NCBI RefSeq assembly: GCF_000732195.1
Contig: NZ_JNNU01000014.1
Span: forward strand, 1 to 64,000
Length of the DNA: 64,000 nucleotides
Origin: Neorhizobium vignae
Lineage (GTDB): Bacteria; Pseudomonadota; Alphaproteobacteria; Rhizobiales; Rhizobiaceae
Direction of reading: 5' to 3'
This document shows, piece after piece, positions 59,001-64,000 of this stretch. The notes below the pieces were generated by a model. It was not told where the DNA came from. It worked only from the letters and a program-made list of their open reading frames with translations, and did not search any database. The position numbers and the translations under genes were made by a program. Positions within the stretch are counted from its first letter, which is position 1. Every line of letters begins with the position of its first letter.

Positions 59001-59914
59001 GCCGACTGAACCGGCGCGACATCCTCGCCGGCTTCAAGCGAAATTTCTTCTTCCGGTTCTTCCGTATCCTCGATTTCGGAGACGGCGGCGATCACCTCGG
59101 CAAAATCGTCGACCGGCTCGGCCATTACCGTGAAATCCCCCGTGTCGTCGCTCTCAGCGGATTCCGTAATTTCCTCGCCGATCTCGGCACTCGCCGGATC
59201 GTCTTCGGCGAGCGTCGGGGCCTCATAGTCGTTAGCTACGGTGGCGCGGCCCTGTTCCGTCTCGACCGTGAACAGGAGATGCAGGGACGGCTCATTGGAG
59301 AGCTTGCCGATCGCGGCCGGCAGGTAGCCCTTGGAGGTCGGGATCGGCCGTTTGACGAGGCGGCTCGGATCGGCGCCCGCCATGGTCGCCATCATCTTGG
59401 CCGTCTGCGCGGAAATGCCGAGCCCCGCGAACTCGGCCGAAGCGGCAAGCACCTCACCGTTTTCGTCGATCACCGCCATATGCGTATCGGGGTCGTCGAA
59501 GCCTTCGATCATCCGGGCTGCGGAGGCGGACGGCGAGAGCCTGCCCCGTTCCACCGGCGCACTGAACAGCACGGCCGCTGCGCCCTGAACCTGGACAAGC
59601 TCGCAGACTGCCTGCACGGGAACGCGCTGGAAACCGGAGGCGACGCGGATCGTCAGGTTTCGGATGTCGCCGACGGCGCCAAGCTGGCGCGCGGTCGCTT
59701 CGATCTGGCGGAAGACGATATCGACGCGATTGGGACCCTGGTCGAGGAAATCATAGATTGAGCCGAAACCGAAAAGATCGGCACCACGCCCGTTCGCCCA
59801 GAGCGGGTTTTTCATGTCCGGAGAAAACAGCACGATCGCTTCGCCCGCCGCAAAACGATCGCGGACGCGCTCGTGCACGGCAATGTCGATGAACGGGTAT
59901 TGGACTGCGGACAT
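56003..59914 (-). CDS. cbrA: CbrA/PdhS-type cell-cycle histidine kinase
   Basis: A 1303-residue cytoplasmic sensor kinase; ATG 59914 is used (TTG two codons earlier is not needed). PAS-like segments lie at about 1-220, 395-470 and 870-1060, separated by very acidic Glu/Ala/Pro-rich linkers (about 230-380 and 510-840). The DHp helix has FLAHVSHEIRTPLNAIIGFA with phosphorylated His1081, typical of PleC/DivJ/PdhS kinases. The catalytic domain shows ILNILSNAIRFT (N box), VRDTGIGM (G1) and GTGLGLPLTKAM (G2). In S. meliloti CbrA acts on DivK and affects CtrA, succinoglycan and flagella, and its gene lies between acsA2 and phaP1 as here. Confidence 0.88.
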   Translation of the reverse strand: MSAVQYPFIDIAVHERVRDRFAAGEAIVLFSPDMKNPLWANGRGADLFGFGSIYDFLDQGPNRVDIVFRQIEATARQLGAVGDIRNLTIRVASGFQRVPVQAVCELVQVQGAAAVLFSAPVERGRLSPSASAARMIEGFDDPDTHMAVIDENGEVLAASAEFAGLGISAQTAKMMATMAGADPSRLVKRPIPTSKGYLPAAIGKLSNEPSLHLLFTVETEQGRATVANDYEAPTLAEDDPASAEIGEEITESAESDDTGDFTVMAEPVDDFAEVIAAVSEIEDTEEPEEEISLEAGEDVAPVQSAALEEPAEEVASEKAVPAADVETLSSDDAIETTDELVSQTAIEEPSAAQLETLEAAPSIEPAAAETAAPEPAGFVFRGDGRATRFVWKIDAEGRFREVSSEFADAVGPHAADINGMAFTDLAALFHLDPEGKITELLQKRDTWSGKTIWWPIEGTSLMVPVDLAALPTYTRTREFDGFRGFGIVRIGDAAEDPNAVGLTLTRAVPEDVAEPEAETVSGTYEMPADAPELAAEDGLSVGQGEAEDEPTTIVESEEPAAETGSAEDAIAGSSTYDEPAAEASVTEEPEVAEDAEQPAAAEDISADAAPSEDLLSEPAPEDAPQPSKSGRQIPSLLDWPAGERPALRIVENAGRRHSDKVIQLEERRSNRRDGLTPVEQAAFREIARQLDNFVGRRNEEKTPEAPTEAEVPVIEQNEPNAIEPVQLEHETAHEEPVAPVSEEISEEEAVAFAEDANRAFADGPIESDEDTETAVEAPADPHPELSDRELLSQMIPVRERIGLSSEIVDQMPVALLVHSGDILIHGNPEFLRLTGYASIDDLAEVGGLDALLQRQDLEGKTTEAGGMVVVRADDVLVPVTARLQSVRWDSSTVLMLALMPVVAETQGSTENGEAAAVIPLRAPRAADQLAKLQVEVTELRAILETATDGVVIIGADGDIRSLNRAASALFNYDNEEINGKPFVTLFAHESQRAILDYLAGLAGHGVASVLNDGREVIGREASGGFLPLFMTIGKLTSSNGYCAVIRDITQWKRTEDELRTAKRAAETANAHKSEFLAHVSHEIRTPLNAIIGFADMMASERFGQIGHARYVEYANDISRSGRHVLDIVNDLLDISKIEAGEMELDFVAVGLNEAVSEAVSLVQPQANGQRVIIRTALSHAVPQVVADPRSIKQIVLNILSNAIRFTPSGGQIVVSTAYETNGNVVLRVRDTGIGMTRSELELAMKPFRQVESASRKRGDGTGLGLPLTKAMVDANRAAFAITSAPNEGTLVEITFPSPRVLAN

Positions 59915-60048
59915 AGGCAAAACCTACAGGGCGTTTGTGACCGGATTTCTACGTAGTTTAACGGATTGTTAATAACCTTCCCCTGGCTTCGGGTCGAGAG
60001 CGGCGCTGTCCAAACCTCCGATAGGGTTAATTCCAGAATTCATTTTTA

Positions 60049-60085
60049 TTGTGCACCGCACAATGATGTTGCAATGCACAACGAC
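60049..60085. promoter_or_regulatory. Candidate PhaR/AniA operator before the phasin gene
   Basis: Perfect inverted repeat TTGTGC-ACC-GCACAA (60049-60063), then TTGCAATGCACAA at about 60069-60081. A TATATAAG-type -10 box lies at about 60092. TGC-rich repeats of this kind are bound by PhaR-type repressors that sense stored polymer. The regulator gene is not here, so the match is inferred. Confidence 0.55.
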
Positions 60086-60152
60086 ATGGTCTATATAAGA
60101 GGCATGACATCTTCGGTTCTGCCGAAGAAATCGCCAACGAGGACCCAAAACG

Positions 60153-60599
60153 ATGGCTTATAAGAACGACGATATCTTTTCCTTCTCCGCTTTCGATCCG
60201 TCCAAGATGACCGAAGGCTTCCGCGACTTCGCCGAAAAGGGTGCCACCCAGTCTCGCGAAGCCTATGCTAAGATGAAAGCTGCTACCGAGGAAGCCACCA
60301 AAACGGTGGAATCCACAATGCAATCGGCTCAGTCCGGCTCTGTCGAGCTCGGCCTCAAGGCGATCGACGCTCTGCGCACCAATGCAGAGATCTCGCTGGC
60401 CCACATGGAAAAGCTGCTCGGCGTGAAGTCCTTTGCCGAACTGATCGAACTGCAGACCGGCTTCATCCGTAAGCAGGCTGAAATCACGGTTGAGCAGGCC
60501 AAGTCCATGCAGGACACCGCCCGCAAGATCGTCGAAGACGTGACGAAGCCCGGCAAGGAAGCCGCTGAAAAGGCCATGACGACCTTCAAGGCTGCCTAA
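60153..60599 (+). CDS. phaP: Phasin (polyhydroxybutyrate granule protein)
   Basis: Coats PHB granules; equivalent by position to S. meliloti PhaP1. It has 148 aa of the Phasin_2 type: FDPSKMTEGFRDFAEKGATQ, then AIDALRTNAEISLAHMEKLL and FAELIELQTGFIRKQAEITV, ending EAAEKAMTTFKAA. It is helical, amphipathic and without Cys or Trp. A terminator follows directly (60624-60651), so it is monocistronic. Confidence 0.95.
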   Translation: MAYKNDDIFSFSAFDPSKMTEGFRDFAEKGATQSREAYAKMKAATEEATKTVESTMQSAQSGSVELGLKAIDALRTNAEISLAHMEKLLGVKSFAELIELQTGFIRKQAEITVEQAKSMQDTARKIVEDVTKPGKEAAEKAMTTFKAA

Positions 60600-60623
60600 T
60601 TCCTAAGCTTGATTTGAAGGAGA

Positions 60624-60651
60624 AGGCCGGAGCATGCTCCGGCCTCTTCTA
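60624..60651 (+). terminator. Terminator after phasin gene
   Basis: A perfect palindrome of 22 bases (60624-60645) is followed by CTTCT, a modest T tract. The central GCATGC forms the loop. Confidence 0.75.
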
Positions 60652-60724
60652 TTTGCGGGAAAGGACTTGCAAAAAAAGTCCGATCGCCGTATGTGACCCC
60701 CCAACGGCGCCCAAGGGCGCTTGT

Positions 60725-60801
60725 GCGGTTGTAGCTCAGTTGGTTAGAGCGCAGGTTTGTGGCACCTGAGGTCGGAGGTTCGAGACCCCCCAACCGTACC
60801 A
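60725..60801 (+). tRNA. tRNA-His (GTG)
   Basis: A 77-base cloverleaf with anticodon GTG in the TTTGTGGCA loop, D-loop AGCTCAGTTGGTTAGAGC, T-loop GGTTCGAGACC and encoded CCA. The acceptor stem pairs GCGGTTG with CAACCGT (G1:U72) and has A73. The base before G1 is T, so no G-1 is encoded, the known alphaproteobacterial exception. Confidence 0.96.
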
Positions 60802-60967
60802 TTTCTTCTAAATCAAGAGTTTTGTCGGGACGAATGGCACTGCGAGTGTTTAGCCACTCGTGTCTCGTGGATCCGACCATCTCTGCCGCTGAATTCCGCA
60901 CCTTGGAGTGCCGCGCACGGATCGGTTGCCCGATAAAATTATCGAGCTGAGGCATCGTCCCGCTGAC

Positions 60968-61612
60968 TCACCAGCGCAGCAGCCGGGGTCCCAGAAGCGA
61001 GCCGAGAATACCTACCAGCAGGATGCCGAGCGAATACCAGATGAGCACGAAAGGCATGCCGTTTTCGGTGCAGAACCAGGAATAGACCCAGGCGCCGGCA
61101 GCACCTGCCGCGATGCCGGCGATGAAGCCGGTAAGCCTCAGCGCCGTCGGCGCCCCGCTGCGAAGCACCCAGACGTTTCCCGCAAATACCGGCAGTGCGA
61201 AGAGGAAGATCAAGAGCGGGCAATGCAGCGCCGACGATCCGATGATCAGCTTGCGATAGGTTTCAACCGGCGACACCATCAGCTGGATCATCGCGATCAC
61301 AGCCATCGTCGCAACGATCGCCGCCGCGACCTGGAAGAACCGCCCTCTGGAACCGTCGGGGCGCGCCAGATGATAGGCGGTGAGGAGGGCGGCAATCGCC
61401 AGCAGGGCATTGTAGGCGGACTTGATCCAGAACACCGGCAGCATCAGCGCTTCGGCCATGTCGATGCGCGGGCCGAGGACGGCGAGCATCAGCACCAGCG
61501 ACACGGCGAGCGCCGGCAGGATGCCGATCGCGAACCGCTTCCCCAGCGCATGCCGCGGTACCGGCTTCAGATCGCCCACCAGGCTGTCGATGATGTCGTC
61601 CGTCTTTCTCAC
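60968..61612 (-). CDS. NrsF/DUF1109-type membrane anti-sigma factor
   Basis: A 214-residue protein with six hydrophobic helices, for example FAIGILPALAVSLVLMLAVL and FLFALPVFAGNVWVLRSGAP. It holds the ECF sigma factor inactive until a signal (in Caulobacter, metals such as chromate or cadmium) arrives. Two cysteines suited to sensing are present, in SALHCPLLIFL and YSWFCTENGM. GTG start at 61612 overlaps the sigma factor stop (GTGA), so the two are translationally coupled. Confidence 0.85.
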   Translation of the reverse strand: MRKTDDIIDSLVGDLKPVPRHALGKRFAIGILPALAVSLVLMLAVLGPRIDMAEALMLPVFWIKSAYNALLAIAALLTAYHLARPDGSRGRFFQVAAAIVATMAVIAMIQLMVSPVETYRKLIIGSSALHCPLLIFLFALPVFAGNVWVLRSGAPTALRLTGFIAGIAAGAAGAWVYSWFCTENGMPFVLIWYSLGILLVGILGSLLGPRLLRW

Positions 61613-62157
61613 TTTCCGCCTCGCAATTTCTCCGCCAGTGCTTTGAGCCCTCTATGAATGCCGACCTTGACGGCCGATTCCGATTGGCCGGTCCGGCTTG
61701 CCGTGTCCGCCACGGATTGGCCCTCGAGCTTTACCTGGCGGATCAATTCCCGCTGTTTCGCCGGCAGGCCTTCCAGAAGCCGCTCGACATCCATCCGCGC
61801 CGTCAGGCCTTCCTCATTGAAGTCGCTCTCGAAATCCTCGCCGAGCTCCGTTTCCGCCATCATCCTGCTGCCCCGGCCGCGATGGTGGTCGATCAGCTTG
61901 TAGCGGGCGATCGAGAAGAACCATGCCGTGAACGGCCGCTCGCGATCATAGGTTTCCCGGCGCGAATGCAGCGCCAGCAATGTCTCCTGGACGAGGTCCT
62001 CCATGTCCGCTTTCGTGGCAGCAGCCATTCGGCGGCTGTAATATCCGACAAGCAGGACGCGCACCGCATTGAGTAAACGCCGATAGGCTGCCTCGTCCCC
62101 ATCAAGGGACAGAAGCATCAGGGCCTTCAAGGCTTCTTCCGAATGGGCGCTTGTCAT
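61609..62157 (-). CDS. ECF sigma factor (SigF-like)
   Basis: A 182-residue sigma factor with regions 2 and 4 only. Region 2: YYSRRMAAATKADMEDLVQE, then PFTAWFFSIARYKLIDHHRG. Region 4: LLEGLPAKQRELIRQVKLEG, then VADTASRTGQSESAVKVGIH. It is followed by the NrsF-type gene. Its probable promoter (62173-62199) starts transcripts only about 8-10 bases before ATG 62157, and no SD is seen, so the mRNA may be nearly leaderless. Confidence 0.9.
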   Translation of the reverse strand: MTSAHSEEALKALMLLSLDGDEAAYRRLLNAVRVLLVGYYSRRMAAATKADMEDLVQETLLALHSRRETYDRERPFTAWFFSIARYKLIDHHRGRGSRMMAETELGEDFESDFNEEGLTARMDVERLLEGLPAKQRELIRQVKLEGQSVADTASRTGQSESAVKVGIHRGLKALAEKLRGGK

Positions 62158-62172
62158 GCTGTTTCAATGTTC

Positions 62173-62199
62173 ATTCGGAAAAGCACGTAAACGGTTACA
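62173..62199 (-). promoter_or_regulatory. ECF-type promoter of the sigma/anti-sigma operon
   Basis: On the minus strand: TGTAAC (62199-62194), 15-base spacer, CCGAAT (62178-62173). The same elements and spacing occur in the divergent promoter at 62253-62279, so both are probably read by this sigma factor itself. Confidence 0.65.
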
Positions 62200-62252
62200 G
62201 GCGGAATGGAAAATATTCCGAACGCTTCGGGCCTATCACATAACCGTGAAGC

Positions 62253-62279
62253 TGTAACGACTTTCTGCGCGGGTCGAAT
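62253..62279 (+). promoter_or_regulatory. ECF-type promoter of the MXKDX operon
   Basis: TGTAAC (62253-62258), 15-base spacer, TCGAAT (62274-62279). It leaves a leader of about 58 bases with SD AGGAGG before ATG 62344. Confidence 0.65.
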
Positions 62280-62343
62280 TGATGGTTGTGAGCCCTCGGC
62301 AGGCAGCCGGCGGACACATCGATTGATCCCAGGAGGACAACCC

Positions 62344-62607
62344 ATGACCAAGCTTCTTTCCAGCCTCGCAGCCTGCACCTTCGTTGTCGGCCTCTCGCTT
62401 GCCGGGGGGGCGAACGCCCAGAGCAGCATGAACTCTGACGCGATGAAGAAGGACTCCATGAAGACCGACGCCATGAAACCGGATGCTATGAAGAAGGACC
62501 AGATGGCGACCGGCAGCACCAAGACCGACTGCATGCACATGGCCGGCATGGAAAAGGACGCGATGAAGAAGTCCGACATGATGAAGGCCTGCGACGCGAT
62601 GAAATGA
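62344..62607 (+). CDS. MXKDX-repeat exported protein
   Basis: A small exported protein of 87 aa. A signal peptide (residues 1-24, ending GGANAQ) is followed by pentapeptide repeats of the MxKDx type (SDAMKKDSMKTDAMKPDAMK, then EKDAMKKSDMMKACDAMK) with CMHMAGM in between. The Met, Asp, Cys and His content suggests metal binding in the periplasm. It is first in an operon with cytochrome b and a molybdopterin enzyme, under the sigma/NrsF pair. The function is unknown. Confidence 0.88.
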   Translation: MTKLLSSLAACTFVVGLSLAGGANAQSSMNSDAMKKDSMKTDAMKPDAMKKDQMATGSTKTDCMHMAGMEKDAMKKSDMMKACDAMK

Positions 62608-62613
62608 TCTGAC

Positions 62614-62647
62614 CGCGACCGCTGAAACTTTCTGTCCGGCGGTCGCG
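62614..62647 (+). promoter_or_regulatory. Stem-loop between MXKDX gene and cytochrome gene
   Basis: Perfect 9-bp stem (62614-62622 with 62639-62647), 16-base loop, no T run. It may lower downstream expression or stabilise the MXKDX mRNA. Confidence 0.5.
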
Positions 62648-62689
62648 TCTATCTGCTGGAGCCCGCTTCCCGCATTCGGAGGAAACACC

Positions 62690-63532
62690 ATGGCCACGAT
62701 CGATGCCGGTGCTGCGACCGGCCGGACGGTCATCTACCGCCACAGCTTGCTGGTGCGTCTGTCGCATTGGGTGAACGTGCTCTGCATGACCGTGCTGCTG
62801 TTCAGCGGCCTGCAGATATTCAATGCGCACCCGTCTCTCTATTGGGGCCAGTACGGTGCCGATAACGATCCCTCCTTCATTTCCATGGAGGCGGTTCAAG
62901 ATGGCGATAAGGCCAAGGGCCTCACTCGTGTCGGTTCGCTGACCTTCAACACGACCGGGTTTCTCGGCCTCTCCGAAGTGGACGGCGAGGCGGCCGCACG
63001 AGGGTTCCCCGACTGGCTGACGATCCCGAGCTATCAGGACCTCGCAAGCGGCCGGCGATGGCATTTCTTCTTTGCGTGGCTGTTCGTCATCAACGGGTTC
63101 ATCTATCTCGCCTATGGATTGTTGAGCCGCCATTTCCGCCGCGATCTTCTGCCGGCCCGGAATGAGCTGACGCCCGCCCATATCCGCCATGAGATCGTCA
63201 ATCATGCCCGGCTGCGGTTTCCGAAAGGGCCGGAGGCGCGGCACTACAACACGCTGCAGAAGCTCACTTACGTCGCGGTCATCTTCCTGCTCCTGCCGCT
63301 GATGGTCCTGACGGGGCTCACCATGTCGCCTGGCTTCAATGCCGTGGCACCCTGGCTGCTCGATGTTTTCGGCGGCCGGCAATCCGCCCGCACCATCCAT
63401 TTCCTGACGGCATTTTCCCTCACGGCCTTCGTCGTGGTCCACGTCGCGATGGTGATCCTGTCAGGCGTCTTCAACAATCTGCGTTCGATGATCACCGGCT
63501 ACTACGCCATCGAACAGGAGGACAAAAAATGA
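62690..63532 (+). CDS. Membrane cytochrome b (b561-like) subunit
   Basis: A 280-residue membrane protein with four core helices that carries heme and probably passes electrons from the quinone pool to or from the next gene product. Likely heme ligands are the His residues in RHSLLVRLSHWVNVLCMTVL, RRWHFFFAWLFVIN and RTIHFLTAFSLTAFVVVHVA. The stretch between helices 1 and 2 is longer than usual. Its stop overlaps the next start (ATGA at 63529). Confidence 0.9.
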   Translation: MATIDAGAATGRTVIYRHSLLVRLSHWVNVLCMTVLLFSGLQIFNAHPSLYWGQYGADNDPSFISMEAVQDGDKAKGLTRVGSLTFNTTGFLGLSEVDGEAAARGFPDWLTIPSYQDLASGRRWHFFFAWLFVINGFIYLAYGLLSRHFRRDLLPARNELTPAHIRHEIVNHARLRFPKGPEARHYNTLQKLTYVAVIFLLLPLMVLTGLTMSPGFNAVAPWLLDVFGGRQSARTIHFLTAFSLTAFVVVHVAMVILSGVFNNLRSMITGYYAIEQEDKK

Positions 63533-64000
63533 GCCGCATCCTCACCCGCCGCCGCTTCCTGATCGGCGCGACCATGACGGCCTCGGCGCTCGGTTTGAGC
63601 GGTTGCGACGCACTCGTCGAAAGCGACCGCACGAAATCGGTCCTCAAGATCGCCGAGGGGCTTTCGATGAAAACCCAGCGCTTCCTGCTCGGCGACAACG
63701 CGCTGGCGCGCGAGTTCACCGAGGCGGATCTCTCCCCGGTCTTTCGCGCCAACGGCACCAGCATGCCGGACAATCCTCAATATCTCGACTGGATGAACCG
63801 GCAGTTCTCGACGTGGAAGCTCGAAATCGGCGGCCTGGTCGAAAGGCCGATGCAGCTGTCGCTCGCCGACCTGAAAGCGCTGCCGGCCCGTACACAGATC
63901 ACCCGGCACGACTGCGTCGAAGGCTGGAGCGCCATCGGCAAATGGACCGGCGTGCCGCTCGGCGCTCTGCTCAAGACGGTCGGCCTGAAACCGGAAGCTC
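63529..64000 (+). CDS. Tat-exported molybdopterin oxidoreductase (3' end outside)
   Basis: The first 157 residues of a sulfite-oxidase/MsrP-like enzyme. The Tat signal TRRRFLIGA is followed by a lipobox-like GLSGC, then the Moco-binding domain (WKLEIGGLVERPMQLSLADL), with the ligand Cys in TRHDCVEGWSAIGKWTGVPL. With the cytochrome b in front it forms a periplasmic redox pair. In Caulobacter a similar enzyme belongs to the SigF regulon, which fits this operon. The frame runs off the window. Confidence 0.9.
   Translation, partial: MSRILTRRRFLIGATMTASALGLSGCDALVESDRTKSVLKIAEGLSMKTQRFLLGDNALAREFTEADLSPVFRANGTSMPDNPQYLDWMNRQFSTWKLEIGGLVERPMQLSLADLKALPARTQITRHDCVEGWSAIGKWTGVPLGALLKTVGLKPEA

Noticed and set aside
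58589..59761. Plus-strand ORF opposite the kinase linker
   Set aside because: Arg/Gly-rich shadow of the acidic repeats on the other strand.
60825..60941. Short ORF after tRNA-His
   Set aside because: No SD, no recognisable protein and convergent with nrsF; not supported.
60725..60967. tRNA-His as integration site of a mobile element
   Set aside because: No integrase, no repeated tRNA 3' end and no change in base composition downstream.

Overview
The window reads as chromosomal DNA of an alphaproteobacterium of the Rhizobiaceae (Sinorhizobium/Ensifer, Rhizobium, Agrobacterium and relatives). It has a complex-flagella locus with several flagellins, motB-motC-fliK and rem, and the rhizobial regulators flaF and flbT. 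It also carries an agl alpha-glucoside operon next to zwf-pgl-edd, the group aceA / ScfR-type regulator / potFGHI / acetoacetyl-CoA synthetase / CbrA-type kinase / phasin, and a tRNA-His without G-1. From memory the order closely follows Sinorhizobium meliloti. I see no insertion sequence, integrase, prophage or CRISPR array. The content is core chromosome, so most novelty lies in small ORFs and regulatory DNA.

Layout. (1) 1-21214, motility, all on the plus strand. It holds three tandem flagellins (the first cut by the window edge), a FliH-like gene, motB, motC, fliK, a lytic transglycosylase, the OmpR-type activator rem, then flgE-flgK-flgL-flaF-flbT-flgD-fliQ-flhA-fliR, a FliJ-like coiled-coil gene, a rod-binding (FlgJ N-domain) gene, flgN and an unnamed membrane-anchored gene. 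(2) 21393-23884, a WecG/TagA-like protein with a changed catalytic motif and a Wzz/GumC-type chain-length protein. (3) 24005-36176, carbon: folD, aglE-F-G-A-K (alpha-glucoside uptake and hydrolysis), a degenerate PilZ protein, and the opposite-strand zwf-pgl-edd operon that sends the glucose into the Entner-Doudoroff pathway. (4) 36276-51366, polyamines, chemotaxis and glyoxylate: a PuuB-like oxidase and PuuA-like glutamine synthetase, a HI0933-family flavoprotein, a chemoreceptor, a LysR regulator with a small divergent ORF, aceA with a small partner, a ScfR/RamB-type regulator, and a putrescine ABC transporter. (5) 51370-60599, a DUF6460 gene, an AsmA-like protein, acetoacetyl-CoA synthetase, a possible sRNA, the large CbrA/PdhS-type kinase and a phasin, so polyhydroxybutyrate use and cell-cycle control sit together. 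(6) 60725-64000, tRNA-His, then an ECF sigma factor with its NrsF-type membrane anti-sigma, divergent from an MXKDX-repeat protein, a cytochrome b and a Tat-exported molybdopterin enzyme (cut by the edge).

The best signals beyond gene calls are: a matched pair of divergent promoters, TGTAAC-N15-YCGAAT, for the sigma/anti-sigma operon and the MXKDX operon; an identical 12-base palindromic element before the chemoreceptor and before the ScfR-type regulator; a RamB-like box at the regulator start; a perfect TTGTGC-N3-GCACAA repeat before the phasin; a divergent small ORF with a perfect ribosome-binding site beside a LysR gene; a possible sRNA with a UUCG terminator; and a WecG-like protein with PGG in place of PDG. 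None of these was tested by search; each is marked by basis.
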